In this document: piece by piece, positions 1 to 11,096 of the stretch
How the letters are laid out: every line of letters begins with the position of its first letter
How positions within the stretch are numbered: position 1 is the stretch's first letter
Assembly: GCF_019059575.1 (NCBI RefSeq)
Contig: NW_024881842.1
Location: 310,001 to 374,000, forward strand
DNA length: 64,000 nucleotides
Direction of reading: 5' to 3'
Origin: Amphibalanus amphitrite
Taxonomy: Eukaryota > Arthropoda > Thecostraca > Balanomorpha > Balanidae
Notes under the pieces: model-generated
What the model was told of the DNA's origin: nothing
Database searches by the model: none
Seen by the model: only the letters and a program-made list of their open reading frames with translations
Made by a program: the position numbers and the translations under genes

Positions 1-537
1 GAGCATGCATGGAAACACAATACAAAAACCAAACCCAGTCCAAACTGCAAAGGATATCGATAAATTTCGTCAGTAAATTGCATTTAACATAGTTTTCTGT
101 GCGTACGTCAAGGTTCAATGCCAGGTAACTTTGAACTTCAGTTATAATCAAGCAAAACAAAAATAGTTTCTTGCAAACAATCGGCGCACAGTATTCCCAA
201 CCGACCCCTACGACCAGTGTCGAGTCAGAGCGACCTCGTAATGCAGCACATAGCACTGTCGCTCCCCGCCAACTCAACGGACAATCGCGCTGGCACCTCG
301 AACGGGCGTCTAAAGAGCCGCCCGAATAGGCGGTAACGACTGCCAGCCCATAGCCTTCTGGATTAGACGGGCACTCTATGTGGGGCGCACCATCACACAT
401 ATCCACTTTTACCCGCCGCCTCCAAACTATCATCTCAAGGCGAAACAACGCATCGAGCGTCTTCCACGAACTATTGAGCTCGATGAGGTCAAGTGCCCTT
501 ACCCAGCGTATACGAGCAAGTCCGTTTAAACTGTTGC
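1..537. other. No recognised gene; left edge, inside the PSMA5 transcription unit
   Basis: No open frame here resembles a known protein. Because the PSMA5 first coding exon lies to the right on the minus strand and its second exon is not found between it and the left edge, this stretch is inferred to be PSMA5 intron. The part from about 180 to 530 is more GC-rich than its surroundings and may be an old repeat that I cannot classify. Confidence 0.4.
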
Positions 538-1421
538 TTAACCCTATTAGTGGCAGGGGGGGGGTTGTTTTTATCCACCCCTCAGGTTTTTCGGGAATAT
601 CTCCGAAACCGCTGAAGCTACGATGCTGAAATTTTCTGACTTTTCCTAAAACTAAATTGGGCACATTCCCTGAAAATTTCAAGTTCATAACTTTACCAGG
701 GGCGGCTCCAGAGCACTGGGAATTGGGGGGTCCTATTCGTGAAGCGAGTCATTTGGGCGAAGATCACGATGCTGCACCAGTTTTACGAACAGTGAATAAA
801 AGGTATCATGTGATAACATATACAGTTATTGTGCATCCTCTTTTGACACGTTTTTGCTATAATAGGCGGATCCAGGCGTCCAAAAAGGGGGGTTATGTTT
901 TACCTCCCAACATAGGTGCCCTGACACCGCCTATGCATTACCAATACAATTTTAGGCGTTCTCTCATAAGAAAATTATAACATAACAAGACCATTACCAC
1001 CCTTTTTAGAAACAGTACCAACAAAAACCTTATTTACTATACTTTTTGTGTACCCCCAATCTCAATGATCTGTATCCGCCTATGATTTTTGAAAATGCAT
1101 ATTTTTAGGATCCATGTGAATTCCTGGTTCATTCTCTATCGATCGGCAAAAGTTGCGTTAAGATTGGTTCAGAAACCTGGCCGTGATAAACAGTCTAAAA
1201 TGTATCTGCAATTTGCCCGTTTTTACCCCCCTCTACCCCCTATTGACATTTTTTAATTTTTATTTTTTAGAAATGTAGATCACGTTGAGCGAAATCGAAT
1301 GCCGTTTGAATTTTGAAAATCGGCCCGTTAGATCTCGAGATATCAAGGGGGGGTCGTAAACAGCCCCCCCCCCCCTGCCACTAATAGGGGGTAGCCAGGA
1401 GCCTGCCACTAATAGGGTTAA
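538..1421. mobile_element. TTAA-flanked TIR element A (piggyBac-like MITE), ~0.88 kb
   Basis: The element is bounded by TTAA at 538-541 and 1418-1421. Just inside are inverted terminal repeats reading CCCTATTAGTGGCAGG (542-557) and its complement (1402-1417). Both ends carry G/C runs next to the terminal repeat. The right end has a second copy of the terminal repeat about 11 bases further in (about 1377-1391), followed by a C-run. TTAA target duplications with CCC/GGG termini are the hallmark of piggyBac-type elements. No transposase frame is present, so it is non-autonomous. It sits in the inferred PSMA5 intron. Two other TTAA elements in the window share the same end design. Confidence 0.75.
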
Positions 1422-1922
1422 GTTTGCGAACAATGAGTCTTCGCCTTATATGTAGGTGTGTGTTGATCGTAAGTTTGCCCGTTTCCGGCGATGGAAGGCT
1501 AATTCCAACACCAGCAACAGAAGAAGCATTCAGTATGACAAAGTTTATGTCGGCAAATATATAATTTAATAAAATCTTGCTCCAATAGCCGTCGTCGCAG
1601 CTTCTTTCTAAGAAGACTCGATACCGATCAAATACATTTGTCTTCAAGTCAAACGTTAAATGCAGTCACTGACACTTGGTTAAATAGGTAATTGCTTATC
1701 TGATACCGAATCTAACTTCGTCGCTCAACATATGTATCAAAAGCTCCGTTACGAAAGCTGGGATCTTCAGAAAAAGAAGCAAGTCACTGTCACAGAGCAG
1801 ACGTGAGGCGAGAGAAGTAAGCTAGCTACCACTGTGAGCTATCATATCACTATAAAATAAAGTAACAACACACATAAATGCCTCCTGGTTCATCATTCCA
1901 AACATGTCAACTAGGATACTTA

Positions 1923-2105
<183 letters not shown>

Positions 2106-2119
2106 TTAGTAAAGATTCG

Positions 2120-3600
2120 CTAGTGTATAGTTTGAAGTACGAATATTCATCAATATATCAAGGCAGTATATCAAAACATATAGCATAAACAAGACTTCAG
2201 AGTAACACACTAAGCAATGCTTTTGCTGTTTTAGAGGAACCGAGGAGCCAGGAGACTAAGGAAATCTGAGGAACAAACAAAAATGTTATAATTTTTCATG
2301 ATAGCGCCGACCTATGATATTGGATACCTATGTGTAACAATGCCACTAGAGAGGATCTCAGAAACATTGCCTGAAGCGCCAACCTTTCAAAATGACACTT
2401 ATTATCATAATTGCCATCTGACACAGGCTCATCTTCTTCCCGCCTTTGTATCCATATTGTTATTTCCAAACTTCTCTGTATCCACATAGCTTGGCCTGAT
2501 CTCCACATTTGTTCGTAACGCATTTTGTCACCTATCATATCTCTCCTTCTAATCAATCTTTCGTCTACAGATCTTCAATAATTCTTCATCAGCTGATCTT
2601 CACGACCCCAAATCTTCACCCATGTACGTGGATGTTCAGCCAAACAGGTATGCATGTTTTTGAATATATATGAAAGCATGAATCTTCCTCTGCAAACCTT
2701 CGTCCATGAATGTTTGTCCACTTCATAACAGCAGTACCCCTATGGCTATGACCCAGGACCCCCCCCCCCCCCCCCCCAGCTTGGCAGTGAAGTATGACAG
2801 TAGTGTGGATTGAATCAATATCCCTCGAGTCTTATAACTGTGTTATTGGTAGGATGGTTGGCATTGTTGGACTCTGAGGAAAATGGCAGCTGCCTGCTCC
2901 TGGCTTAGGAAAACATCTAGCCTTTTGTCATTGGCATTCCTACACCTAGTTCCCATATAGTTAGGTAAGTGACGCTGGGGGTGTTGGTCCCTATCATGGT
3001 GATTGGACTGGACATTTAGAAAAGTGTTAGACATGAATTGCAGTGAATCTCACATACCTAGGAGTATGACATGAGAAAGGGGGCTGGAGAGTGCCATCTT
3101 ATAGTCTTAGTAAGGGGGAGGGCAGGATCCTGTTGGATCTAACTCCATGATAGCAGGCCTCCGGGACTTTCCAAAATAGGATGCAACAGCAGGCTAGGTG
3201 TGGGGGATGAGGGGGTCACAAAATGCAAATTGTACAGACTAGGTATGTCATAGATACTGACTGGTGTGGTAGGATTAACAACTCTTTGCTGCCAAAGAAT
3301 TGGGTGGACAAAAAATTTAGTCAACAATTTCAAGGGAATATATTCGATGAAAATATGCAAAGAATAAATGAAAACACAAGAATGAACAGCTAAAATTGAA
3401 ACCAAACAAACTCAATACTTAAAACTTTCAAAGAACTTTGATGAGAAGAAATGATGCAACTTAGGAGTTGCAGGACAAAGAAGAGCTGCACAATACAGAG
3501 AGATATAGGTAAAGCCAGGTTTAAAGTAGACTATGCTTAGACAATGATCTATTTGGTGCCTACTGCCCACATTGGTCATAGGTCATAGGCTGTGATTCAA
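2120..3600. other. No recognised gene; poly-C tract at 2760-2778
   Basis: This is an AT-rich stretch upstream of PSMA5. Only short frames without recognisable motifs are present. A C homopolymer of about 19 bases lies at 2760-2778. I see no promoter element that I would defend. Confidence 0.5.
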
Positions 3601-3940
3601 AGACAAATTGCTCAGGAATGGTTGTGACGGCACCCAGTGCTGCCAGTCATCTCTTCGTGAAGCTATGATCAGTTTCAGCATCAATCCCATCTTGCAGCAG
3701 GGAGTTCCAAAGCTATACTGCGCATCTTGTGAAGGCCATTGCCCATTTTTCTTGGTTTGTAGGTACCTGGCTCCTTTACTTTCAGTTTCTTGTTATGTCA
3801 ATGATCTTATGTTCATTCCTGTTTTCTTCAAAAAGCTTGTTGTAATCGAGCCTTGTCACCCCCCGCATGATTATGAAAGCCAGTATCAATTCACCTCTTC
3901 ATTCCCTCTTTTTTATACCACAGACGATGTATAATAGCAA
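3600..3940 (-). mobile_element. Probable degenerate LINE reverse-transcriptase C-terminus
   Basis: On the minus strand one frame contains WNSLLQDGIDAETDHSF, resembling the W-N-S-L-P type motif followed by the 'F-K' helix that closes the ORF2 of CR1/jockey-like LINEs. Frames are broken by stops and frameshifts, so this is a relic at best. Orientation is opposite to the LINE end at 4255. Confidence 0.3.
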
Positions 3941-4254
3941 TTCGCAGTTGCAAAATGTTAATACCCAAAATGTTATCACCTCAATCATCTGAAATCTTAT
4001 AGGTGACCCGTGACAATATCATAGCCTTTGTAATTTTTGCCGATGGGTAGCAAATAAGTGAGTCATAACAATAGTGGCATTGTTGGCACTCATGGCAGTG
4101 TTAACTTTTCATATAATATAAATAATGACAATGAACTGGGTAAAAAAAAAACTGGTAACAAACACCGAAATACCCAACACCAACAGGCAACAGCAAATGA
4201 TGAATAAACTCTCCAAATGTGAAACTCTCCAAATCTGAAACTGAAGAAGAGACG

Positions 4255-4545
4255 AGTGAACTCCCATCTGCGCCAGACCTCTTTCTGTCATCGCATAGGG
4301 GACAGCTGGAACAGTCTCAGTCTCCCTGCAGATGTCGTTGCGGCACCGAACTTGAACACATTCAAGAACCGTCTCGACAAGCTGTGGGTGAACAGGAAGT
4401 ATACCCTGCGAACTGATTAAGCATGTGGTGCCAGGATGAGCTAAAAGCTACATGGTTGATGTATGGGAGAAGCAAATGACCGGATTTCCTACAGGTCCTT
4501 TGTTGACCGTCCTAAAAATCCGTAACCACTATTCTATTCTAAATG
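4255..4545 (+). mobile_element. 3' end of a LINE (ORF2 C-terminus and tail)
   Basis: A plus-strand frame reads DSWNSLSLPADVVAAPNLNT then FKNRLDKLW and ends at TAA near 4416. This is the typical closing segment of non-LTR reverse transcriptases (W-N-x-L-P-x-x-V-V ... F-K-x-x-L-D-x-x-W). About 115 bases of 3' UTR follow, ending near an ATTCTATTCT short repeat (about 4530-4541), as is usual for 3' tails of such elements. The reverse-transcriptase core is missing, so it is a 5'-truncated insertion. Confidence 0.7.
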
Positions 4546-5443
4546 AAACCTACTTTGCAGGTCCTTGGGAGTCCGATTGGTATTTCCGAAGGCTATATGT
4601 ATTTCCGGTATTTCAATAAATATATAATACCCACACAAATTGCCGGTAAATTGAAAGGTGTAAATTGAAAATAGCGGAGCTCAAAAGGTAAACAGCAAGT
4701 CACCATGCAATGGGAATGTAACACATGCGCAGCGTTAGCTGTCATGAGGCCGATTCAGTTTTTTTGCAAGATTTTGTTAAAAACTTTTTCTGCTAAATTA
4801 AACCCTAATTTATTCATTAATTTATCGAGCGATTAAAAACTTTTTCAAATAAAAAAAAATCAGCAATCATATGATATGTTCATGTTCCTGGATATGCCTC
4901 ATTTGTCGACAATTCCTACGCAACTGAGCTTTTGATCAAGATTCCAACTTCTGTTCAAAATGCAGACTGTAGGCAATCGTTAGCAAATTGTCATAACAAT
5001 TTACCTCTAAAAATGTATTCTTGTCTTTCATTGGCTTACATTATTTCATAGCCTGCTGTATTCTTCATTCGCGAATGCATTTTACAATTTATTAGCAGTC
5101 GACCGTGCATTGGGGCCACGTAAAGCAAATTTTTTTTATTTTTAAGCGGGACCTATAATTTATTGTATTTTGTAATTGAACTTCTTGCACTCAGGCAGTA
5201 AGTATCATATCGGTATGTCCGTGATTGTATTACGCATATTACTCATTACTGTCTCCTTAGGACTATTGTATTCTATTGTATTGTATTGAACAATCATGAG
5301 CGATCCACATTCTGAAAGTGCTTGGCGATTGCTGCTCAGAATCCGTATGCGCGGTTACCAATCTAAACATTCACAGCATTTACACATTCACTCACGTGAA
5401 AGCAAGGACAAAGACAATTTCATAGTACCACCGGTACAACTTG
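4546..5443. other. No recognised gene; AT-rich spacer
   Basis: AT-rich sequence with short A/T homopolymers. There is a small degenerate TTGTATT repeat near 5265-5290. I see no coding or structured feature. Confidence 0.5.
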
Positions 5444-6375
5444 CCCACTAGGGTGTGTCGATAGTCGCAGATTCGCGTTAGACAAAGATATAAATTGGCG
5501 CGAGCATGCCAAAACACTAGCCCTGCAGTTGGTTTTGCGTAAAAATGCGATTTGACGAGGCTCGGGCAGGTCGAAGTTACAGCGAAAAAGTCACAGTCGA
5601 CGGTGCTGCCACCTACATTGCCAATAACGGGCACTATCATATCGTTATAATTGGGGTAGTTTCAAATGAGAAATGACTTCTATTTTTGTTCAAACTGCTT
5701 AAGAAGAAATAAAACTTTTCGGAAACACACATTTTTTCCAAATATCGCGTTCCATTTTTTCCTGTTGAGTTGTTAGGAAAGTGGTAAATTTCAAGGTTGA
5801 CGGCTAAAAAACGAAACGAGGAACAGAGCAGGAAGCACCAAGACGTGTGCCGCGCCGATGCTGTAGCCTGTAGATAAGGGGTGAGCAACAGAACCAGCAT
5901 ACCTAACGATTTTGATTACTGATAGATATTTTTCTCTAGATGGAAGACTATTAGTAACTCAGGCAAGCCTTCTAATATAGGTATCGACAGGGTTGCGGTA
6001 AAAGGTACAATCGATGGCACATTACAATTATTCTGAGTTGGGTAACAACACTCTTCAGATACCTACCATCAACAACCTCACTATCTCCTATATGGGAGCT
6101 ATATCATCTGATTCCAGCGCCCTGAAAACAAACAGGTTATTACCAAAAATCTCTATATTAGCGCCTACCGACATACGCTGAATGACGCTATCAATACCCG
6201 ACATTTGTAAAAGGTGATTCGCCACACAGCCCGCCGGCGTCTGAGGGGTTGAATAAGTGAGCCAGATTGCCAGCGACTCACCGCTGAACTACCGGGCATA
6301 ACAAAACGGACGATGCGACATGACTCAGAGATCATCACAGACGCAACGAAAAATGTAACCGAAGGCCATCTGAGC

Positions 6376-7560
6376 TGTTGTTGTTGTTGTTGTTGTGTGT
6401 TCCCTCCAGCCGCGTCACCGCGGTGTAGCCGTGCGGCTCTGGAGGTCCCTCACGGCGGCCGCCAGGGCCGCCACCTCTCCGTCGTCGCGGACGTCTTCCG
6501 GGTTCGGGAAAATCGTTCCGTACATCCGGAGACGCCAGCCCATGAGGGCCGGGCACCGGAAGAAGAAGTGCCGGGGCGTGTGGCCTCCTCCCGGCACACG
6601 GTGCACCGGCCCGCCGCACAGTCGGTGTCAGGGCACTGGCGGCAATCATCGGAAGGGTTCCGTCCAATCCGGTGGAGGTATTGGCGGGATCCTGACCAGT
6701 GGCCCGCGCGGAGCTGGTGGACGTCGACGGCCGACGATCTGTCCCCCGTCGCGGCCGGCGGCGGCAGCCGGTTCTCCATCAGGGTCCGGTACCAGCCCTC
6801 CGGCCAGGCGGCGATGGTGCGGTCGCGGGCCAGTCTGGCGGCCGCGCAGTGGGCGGTAGCGGCGTCCACCGGGACCGCCGCCTGGGGGAGCGCGGTCGCC
6901 TCCTTGGCGATCTGGTCGGCGCGCTCGTTTCCGTCGACGCCGCAATGGGACGGCACCCACTGTAGGTGGATCCGGCGGGACGGACCGGCCAGGGCCGCTA
7001 GTTCGGTCCAGATGGCGGCTCCTAGCAGGGTCTTCTGGGACGCCGGGCCCTCTCTCAGCGTCGCGAGGGCCGACTGCGAATCCGAGCAGATGGTGATCGG
7101 CGCGCTCGGCTGGTGCGGGTGGTCGCGCAGGTGGTTCAGGGCCGCGCGGAGTGTGACCATCTCCGCCCTGAAGCTCGAGCAGAGTTGACCGGCAGGGACG
7201 CGTAGCTCGTCGGTTGCACCGTCCGGCCACTCCACAAAGGCTCCTGCTCCTCCGCTGCGGACTCCCGCATCCGCCGACCCATCCGTCCAAACCCAGATGG
7301 CTTGCTGGGGGAGGGACGCTAGGTGTCTCTGCGCCGCCTGGCGCAGTTCGTCAGGTGGGGCGTCCCGCCGCAACGCTCCGATGTCCAGGGAGAATGTGAC
7401 GTGTGGGCAGGCGGCCACCTCCCACGGCGGCGCGCGGGCGGGCAGCAGGGGCTCGATTGGCAGCACGATCCCAGCAGCCCGCCAGGTGTCGTGCCCCACC
7501 CCGCCCCATCTGAGCTCGTGCGGAACCCTCGTTCAGATACGTAATATCGCTATCTGCCAC
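6376..7560 (-). mobile_element. 5'-truncated LINE fragment with RNase H domain and (AAC)n tail
   Basis: A minus-strand frame from 7499 encodes a ribonuclease H domain of a non-LTR retrotransposon ORF2. The four carboxylates are visible: D in WTDGSAD, E in FRAEM, D in CSDSQSA and D in NERADQIA, together with the H of WVPSHCG. A cysteine-rich segment (CRQC...CTVC) and a C-terminal tail follow, but the frame shifts near 6560-6620: the HFFFRCPAL...MYG tail reads in another frame. The insertion ends in an (AAC)n tail seen as (GTT)n at 6376-6396 on the plus strand. The sequence is far more GC-rich than its surroundings, suggesting a recent or foreign-composition insertion. LINEs with RNase H belong to the I/R1-type lineages; exact clade unknown. 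Confidence 0.85.
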
Positions 7561-7587
7561 CTCGCGGTTCCCGTGTCAAGCCGAACT

Positions 7588-7720
7588 CATAGGCGGCGGA
7601 CCGGGGAGGGCACCGCGGCACCGTGCCCCCTTTGATTTTGGCATTTTAACATTAGCCCTATGGGCGTTGCATGGAATGAATGGGACCAAAAGTCGGCAGT
7701 GCCCCCCCCCCCCCCCTTAA
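7588..7720. repeat. Interspersed repeat copy 1 (shared with 37405-37535)
   Basis: The segment starts ATAGGCGGC and contains GATTTTGGCATTTTA then CATTAGCCCTA, with a G- or C-run on each side. The same order and spacing recur at 37405-37535 in the same orientation. It has no coding potential and is probably a MITE or a MITE end. Confidence 0.65.
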
Positions 7721-8150
7721 TTGAAGGTATTCCGCCGCTACTGGCCGAACTGATGACACGCAATGGCCAGTCAGTCACAGCTCAGCTTCCTGCGGAACAC
7801 AGGAAGACACATTCAGTGAGAGTTGGTGGTCATTGATTGTGTTAATATTATTGACATGGTGACTAAAGAACGGTTATATTGCGCCAATAATGTTGCCAGT
7901 AGCAGCACCACCAATCTTTTGAACTAAAATCACTTGACATCGGTAAAAAGAAACCCTCTAGCTTTTTTCAAGCAATCCGTGAAATAGAGGGGATTAGAAA
8001 AACCGAAAATCCAAATATTAGCACTAGATAACATAGATCTTAAATTTTGGCCAACATTTTTAAAGCATAGGTACATCAGAGGAGCTGTTGGCGGCTTACC
8101 GTCGCGTCTGTGATGATCTCTGAGTCATGTCGCATCGTCCGTTTTGTTAC

Positions 8151-8205
8151 GCCCGGTAGTTCAGCGGTGAGTCGCTGGCAATCTGGCTCACTGATTCAAC
8201 CCCTC
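8151..8205 (+). other. tRNA-like Pol III promoter (SINE-type head) in the right arm of the foldback
   Basis: GCCCGGTAGTTCAGCGG contains a perfect A-box (TRGYNNANNNG) at 8157-8167. A B-box-like GATTCAACCCC (8 of 11 matches to GGTTCGANTCC) lies at 8193-8203, at tRNA-like spacing. A full cloverleaf is not evident, so this is probably a tRNA-derived SINE head rather than a working tRNA gene. The mirror copy lies in the left arm (A-box complement 6281-6291, minus strand). Confidence 0.45.
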
Positions 8206-9038
8206 CGACGCCGGCGGGCTGTGTGGCGAATCACCTTTTACAAATGTTGGGTATTGATAGCGTCATTCAGCATATGTCGGTAGGCGGTAATACAGAGATT
8301 TTTGATGATAACCTGTTTGTTTTCAGGGCGCTGGAATCAGATGAAATAGCTCCCATATAGGAGATAGTGAGGTTGTTGATGGTAGGTATCTGAAGAGTGT
8401 TGTTTCCCAACTCAGAATAATTGTAATGTGCCATCGATTGTACCTTTTACCGCAACCCTGTCGATACCTATATTAGAAGGCTTGCCTGAGTTACTAATAG
8501 TCTTTCTTTTAGAGAAAAATATCTATCACTAATCAAAATCGTTAGGTATGCTGGTTCTGCTGCTCACCCCTTATCTACAGGCTACAGCATCGGCGCGGCG
8601 CACGTCTTGGTGATTCCTGCTCTGTTCTCCTGTTTCGTTTTTTAGCCGTCAACCTTGAAATTTACCACTTTCCTAACAACTCAACAGGAAAAAATGGAAC
8701 GCGATATTTGGGAAAAATGTATGTTTCCGAATTGTTTTATTTCTTCTTAAGCAGTTTGAACAAAAATAGAAGTCATTTCTCATTTGAAACTACCCCAATT
8801 ATAACGATATGATAGTGCCCGTTATTGGCAATGTAGGTGGCAGCACCGTCGACTGCGACTTTTTCGCTGTAACTTCGACCTGCCCGAGCCTCGTCAAATC
8901 GCATTTTTACGCAAAACCAACTGCAGGGCTAGTGTTTTGGCATGCTCCCGCCACTTTATATCTTTGTCTAACGCGAATCTGTGAGAAAAACCCCTCTGTC
9001 GACACACCCTATTGCCCACCCACCCACCAACCCGTTGG

Positions 9039-10649
9039 TCAGCGACGATCAGTTAGTGCCCCATCCACTCTCGCGGCTTTAACAGAGCAGGCAAAGCGGG
9101 CGGGAGGTAGCTGCGACAGCTGAGTTGGGGAACTATTGAGCAGAGCTGCGGCTCGATGGCCGAACCACCGCCTACCCGTTTTCAGCCGCGGTTGCGGAAG
9201 GTGAAAGAGGTGGTCTTGCCTGGAGTGTCTCTCCCAGACAGCGCTGTTTGTGATGAACATGGTTGCCAATTCCTCAGGTTCGCCATGCTGTATGGCTTTG
9301 TGGGCGATGACAAGGGTTTGGTAATCAGCTATATGACGTGGGGACAACCACCAGAGCTTTTTTTGCAGGTCAGAGACATGGGCAAATTTACGGCGACTGA
9401 AAATGACTAACAGCGAAGTTCAGAATTTTTTGGAGACGATCAAAATTTTTTTGGGACCCATTGCCATAAACTGAGAGGCAGTTTTGGATGCGGGAGATAA
9501 CAAGTGCTGTCACGTCACGAGCGTTCTAATGATGCCATCCGGGAGACTGTGGCGCGCATGGGAGAAACCGATCAACAGTCCCGTACACCGGCGGCTGAGT
9601 TCGGAGACGTGAGCGTCCCAGGATAGAGTACTGTCAAAAGTGACGCCCAGGTTCCCCACCTGCGCGCACGGCTGCAACGCTGCGTCACGGAACGATACCC
9701 GGAAATCTGGCAATTTGCGTACATTTTGACGACTGCTGAAGACAATGAGCTATGTTTTACTGGCGTTGACCTTCAGGGCGTTAGCGCACAACCATTCGTT
9801 GAGTGACGCGAGCGAAACCTGCATGCGCGAGATGGGAACTCCCAAGGTCCCTGGCAGGACCGCTAACCAGTACTTTGGGTGTCGTCGGCATATTGAATGA
9901 CTACTGCGTCACCCGCGTAAGCGATAAGTTGTTAGAGAAGATGGTGAAAAGTAACGGCCCTTACGCAGAGCCCTGGAAGACACCCATGGTATTAGGAAGA
10001 GGCCGAGACAGCACTCTACTTCCGGACCCAATACCCATTGTTCATCAACACGCTCTGGGTGTGTCCATGAAGATAGGCGGCGAACCAGGAAATTTCGATA
10101 CCGTGCAGCATAAGTTTTTGCATCAGAAGCTCATGGTCTATCACGTCGAAACATTTACTAGGATCGAGGAGGCATAGCATTGAGATTTCCCCCTGTCGGT
10201 GGCGGCCAGGATGCGTTCAGTGACGGACAACAACGCGGTTTCAGTAGAGTGCCGGGGCGGAAGCCGTGCTGTGAGGATGCCAGAAGGTGATTGTGAGAGA
10301 GGTAGACGTAGAGCTGCTGATCGACAATGCGCTCAACCACTTTCATGATTACGGGAACTAGGGAAATGGGCCGGAAGTTTGCGGGGTCTGAAGGATTGCC
10401 GGACTTGAACAGAGGGTGAACTATGGAATGTTTCCATGAATCGGGGATATCGGTTTGTGTCCTGATTTTCGTGAATTTGGGTGGAAACCCACACCTTAAC
10501 AGATTCTCTTTGTGACGTCCCGGAAAGCCAAACGACGTCCCTGACAGATAAAAGTCGACAGGTATATCGAACACTAAAAGCAAACTAACAAAAAGAAATA
10601 TCACCTCTGGGCTCTGTAGCCTAAAAAACACGGCTATGCAGAATGACAA
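9039..10649 (-). pseudogene. Degenerate CR1/jockey-like LINE reverse transcriptase
   Basis: Four minus-strand segments follow in the order expected for one ORF2. At 10649-10158 there is an N-terminal reverse-transcriptase piece with IPDSWKHSIVHPLFK and NFRPISLVP. Near 9930-10000 a shifted frame gives QGSA...GPLLFT. At 9881-9892 the YADD catalytic motif is readable, followed at 9713-9510 by the thumb region (VGNLGVTFDS). A C-terminal piece follows at 9347-9039. Stops and frameshifts separate the pieces, so the protein is dead. It abuts the outer edge of the 5.4-9.0-kb foldback. Confidence 0.85.
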
Positions 10650-11084
10650 TAAATATATCCTAAGTCCTCACAAACCCACTCTTACACTCAACTTCCCTTT
10701 CCTACACCGCTGGCCAACTGCCGCAACGATGCGATGCGATAGTTATCAGAGGTTTAGCCTTTGTATCGGCACCTCCTTGAGTTCTTAAACTTTAACTTTT
10801 ACTTTGATCGATGGGTTGCATTGTTATGGTTGGTTTGTGTGGCTAGGATTCTTACTAGGGGACAGGATTGGGTGTTGGGAGGATGAAGGTCAATTAGGAT
10901 GGAGAAATTTGTTTTATTTCCAGCAGTCTTCTTTTCTTCCACAGCTTAAACAATACTTCTTTCTTTTCTTCGATATCTTCCTCCTCAAACAGAAACATCC
11001 CTAAAATATCTTTGCATAGGGTTTCCTGAGGAGTTATTTTGTGTTACATATGACAGTTACATGCTGGTATGTGTACCATTTCAG
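10650..11084. other. MTR4 upstream region / probable 5' intron
   Basis: No coding match is seen. A pyrimidine-rich stretch ends in a good acceptor (CATTTCAG, ending at 11084) twelve bases before the MTR4 start codon. The MTR4 5' UTR is therefore probably spliced, and the promoter may lie in or left of this stretch. I cannot place a transcription start. Confidence 0.45.
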
Positions 11085-11096
11085 GAAGTCTTAACA

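Larger units (their letters stand above)
5444..9020. repeat. Large foldback: ~0.9-kb inverted arms around a 1.75-kb spacer
   Basis: The left arm (about 5444-6348) is the reverse complement of the right arm (about 8099-9020). For example, TAGGGTGTGTCGA near 5451 pairs with TCGACACACCCTA near 9000, and the inner ends share a segment around GATGATCTCTGAGTCATGTC. Arms are nearly identical apart from a few substitutions and a roughly 10-base insertion near 8985. Identical peptide frames therefore appear in mirror orientation at both ends (5392-5640 minus, 8809-8960 plus); these are shadows and not genes. The spacer holds a truncated LINE and a shared short repeat. No flanking target duplication is obvious. 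Confidence 0.85.

Noticed and set aside
6313..7188. 291-residue plus-strand frame over the LINE insertion
   Set aside because: It is antisense to the RNase H domain; the GC-rich composition keeps the opposite frames open.
8151..8222. Functional tRNA gene
   Set aside because: The A-box is good, but the B-box is imperfect and no full cloverleaf with anticodon stem could be drawn; a SINE-type head is more likely.
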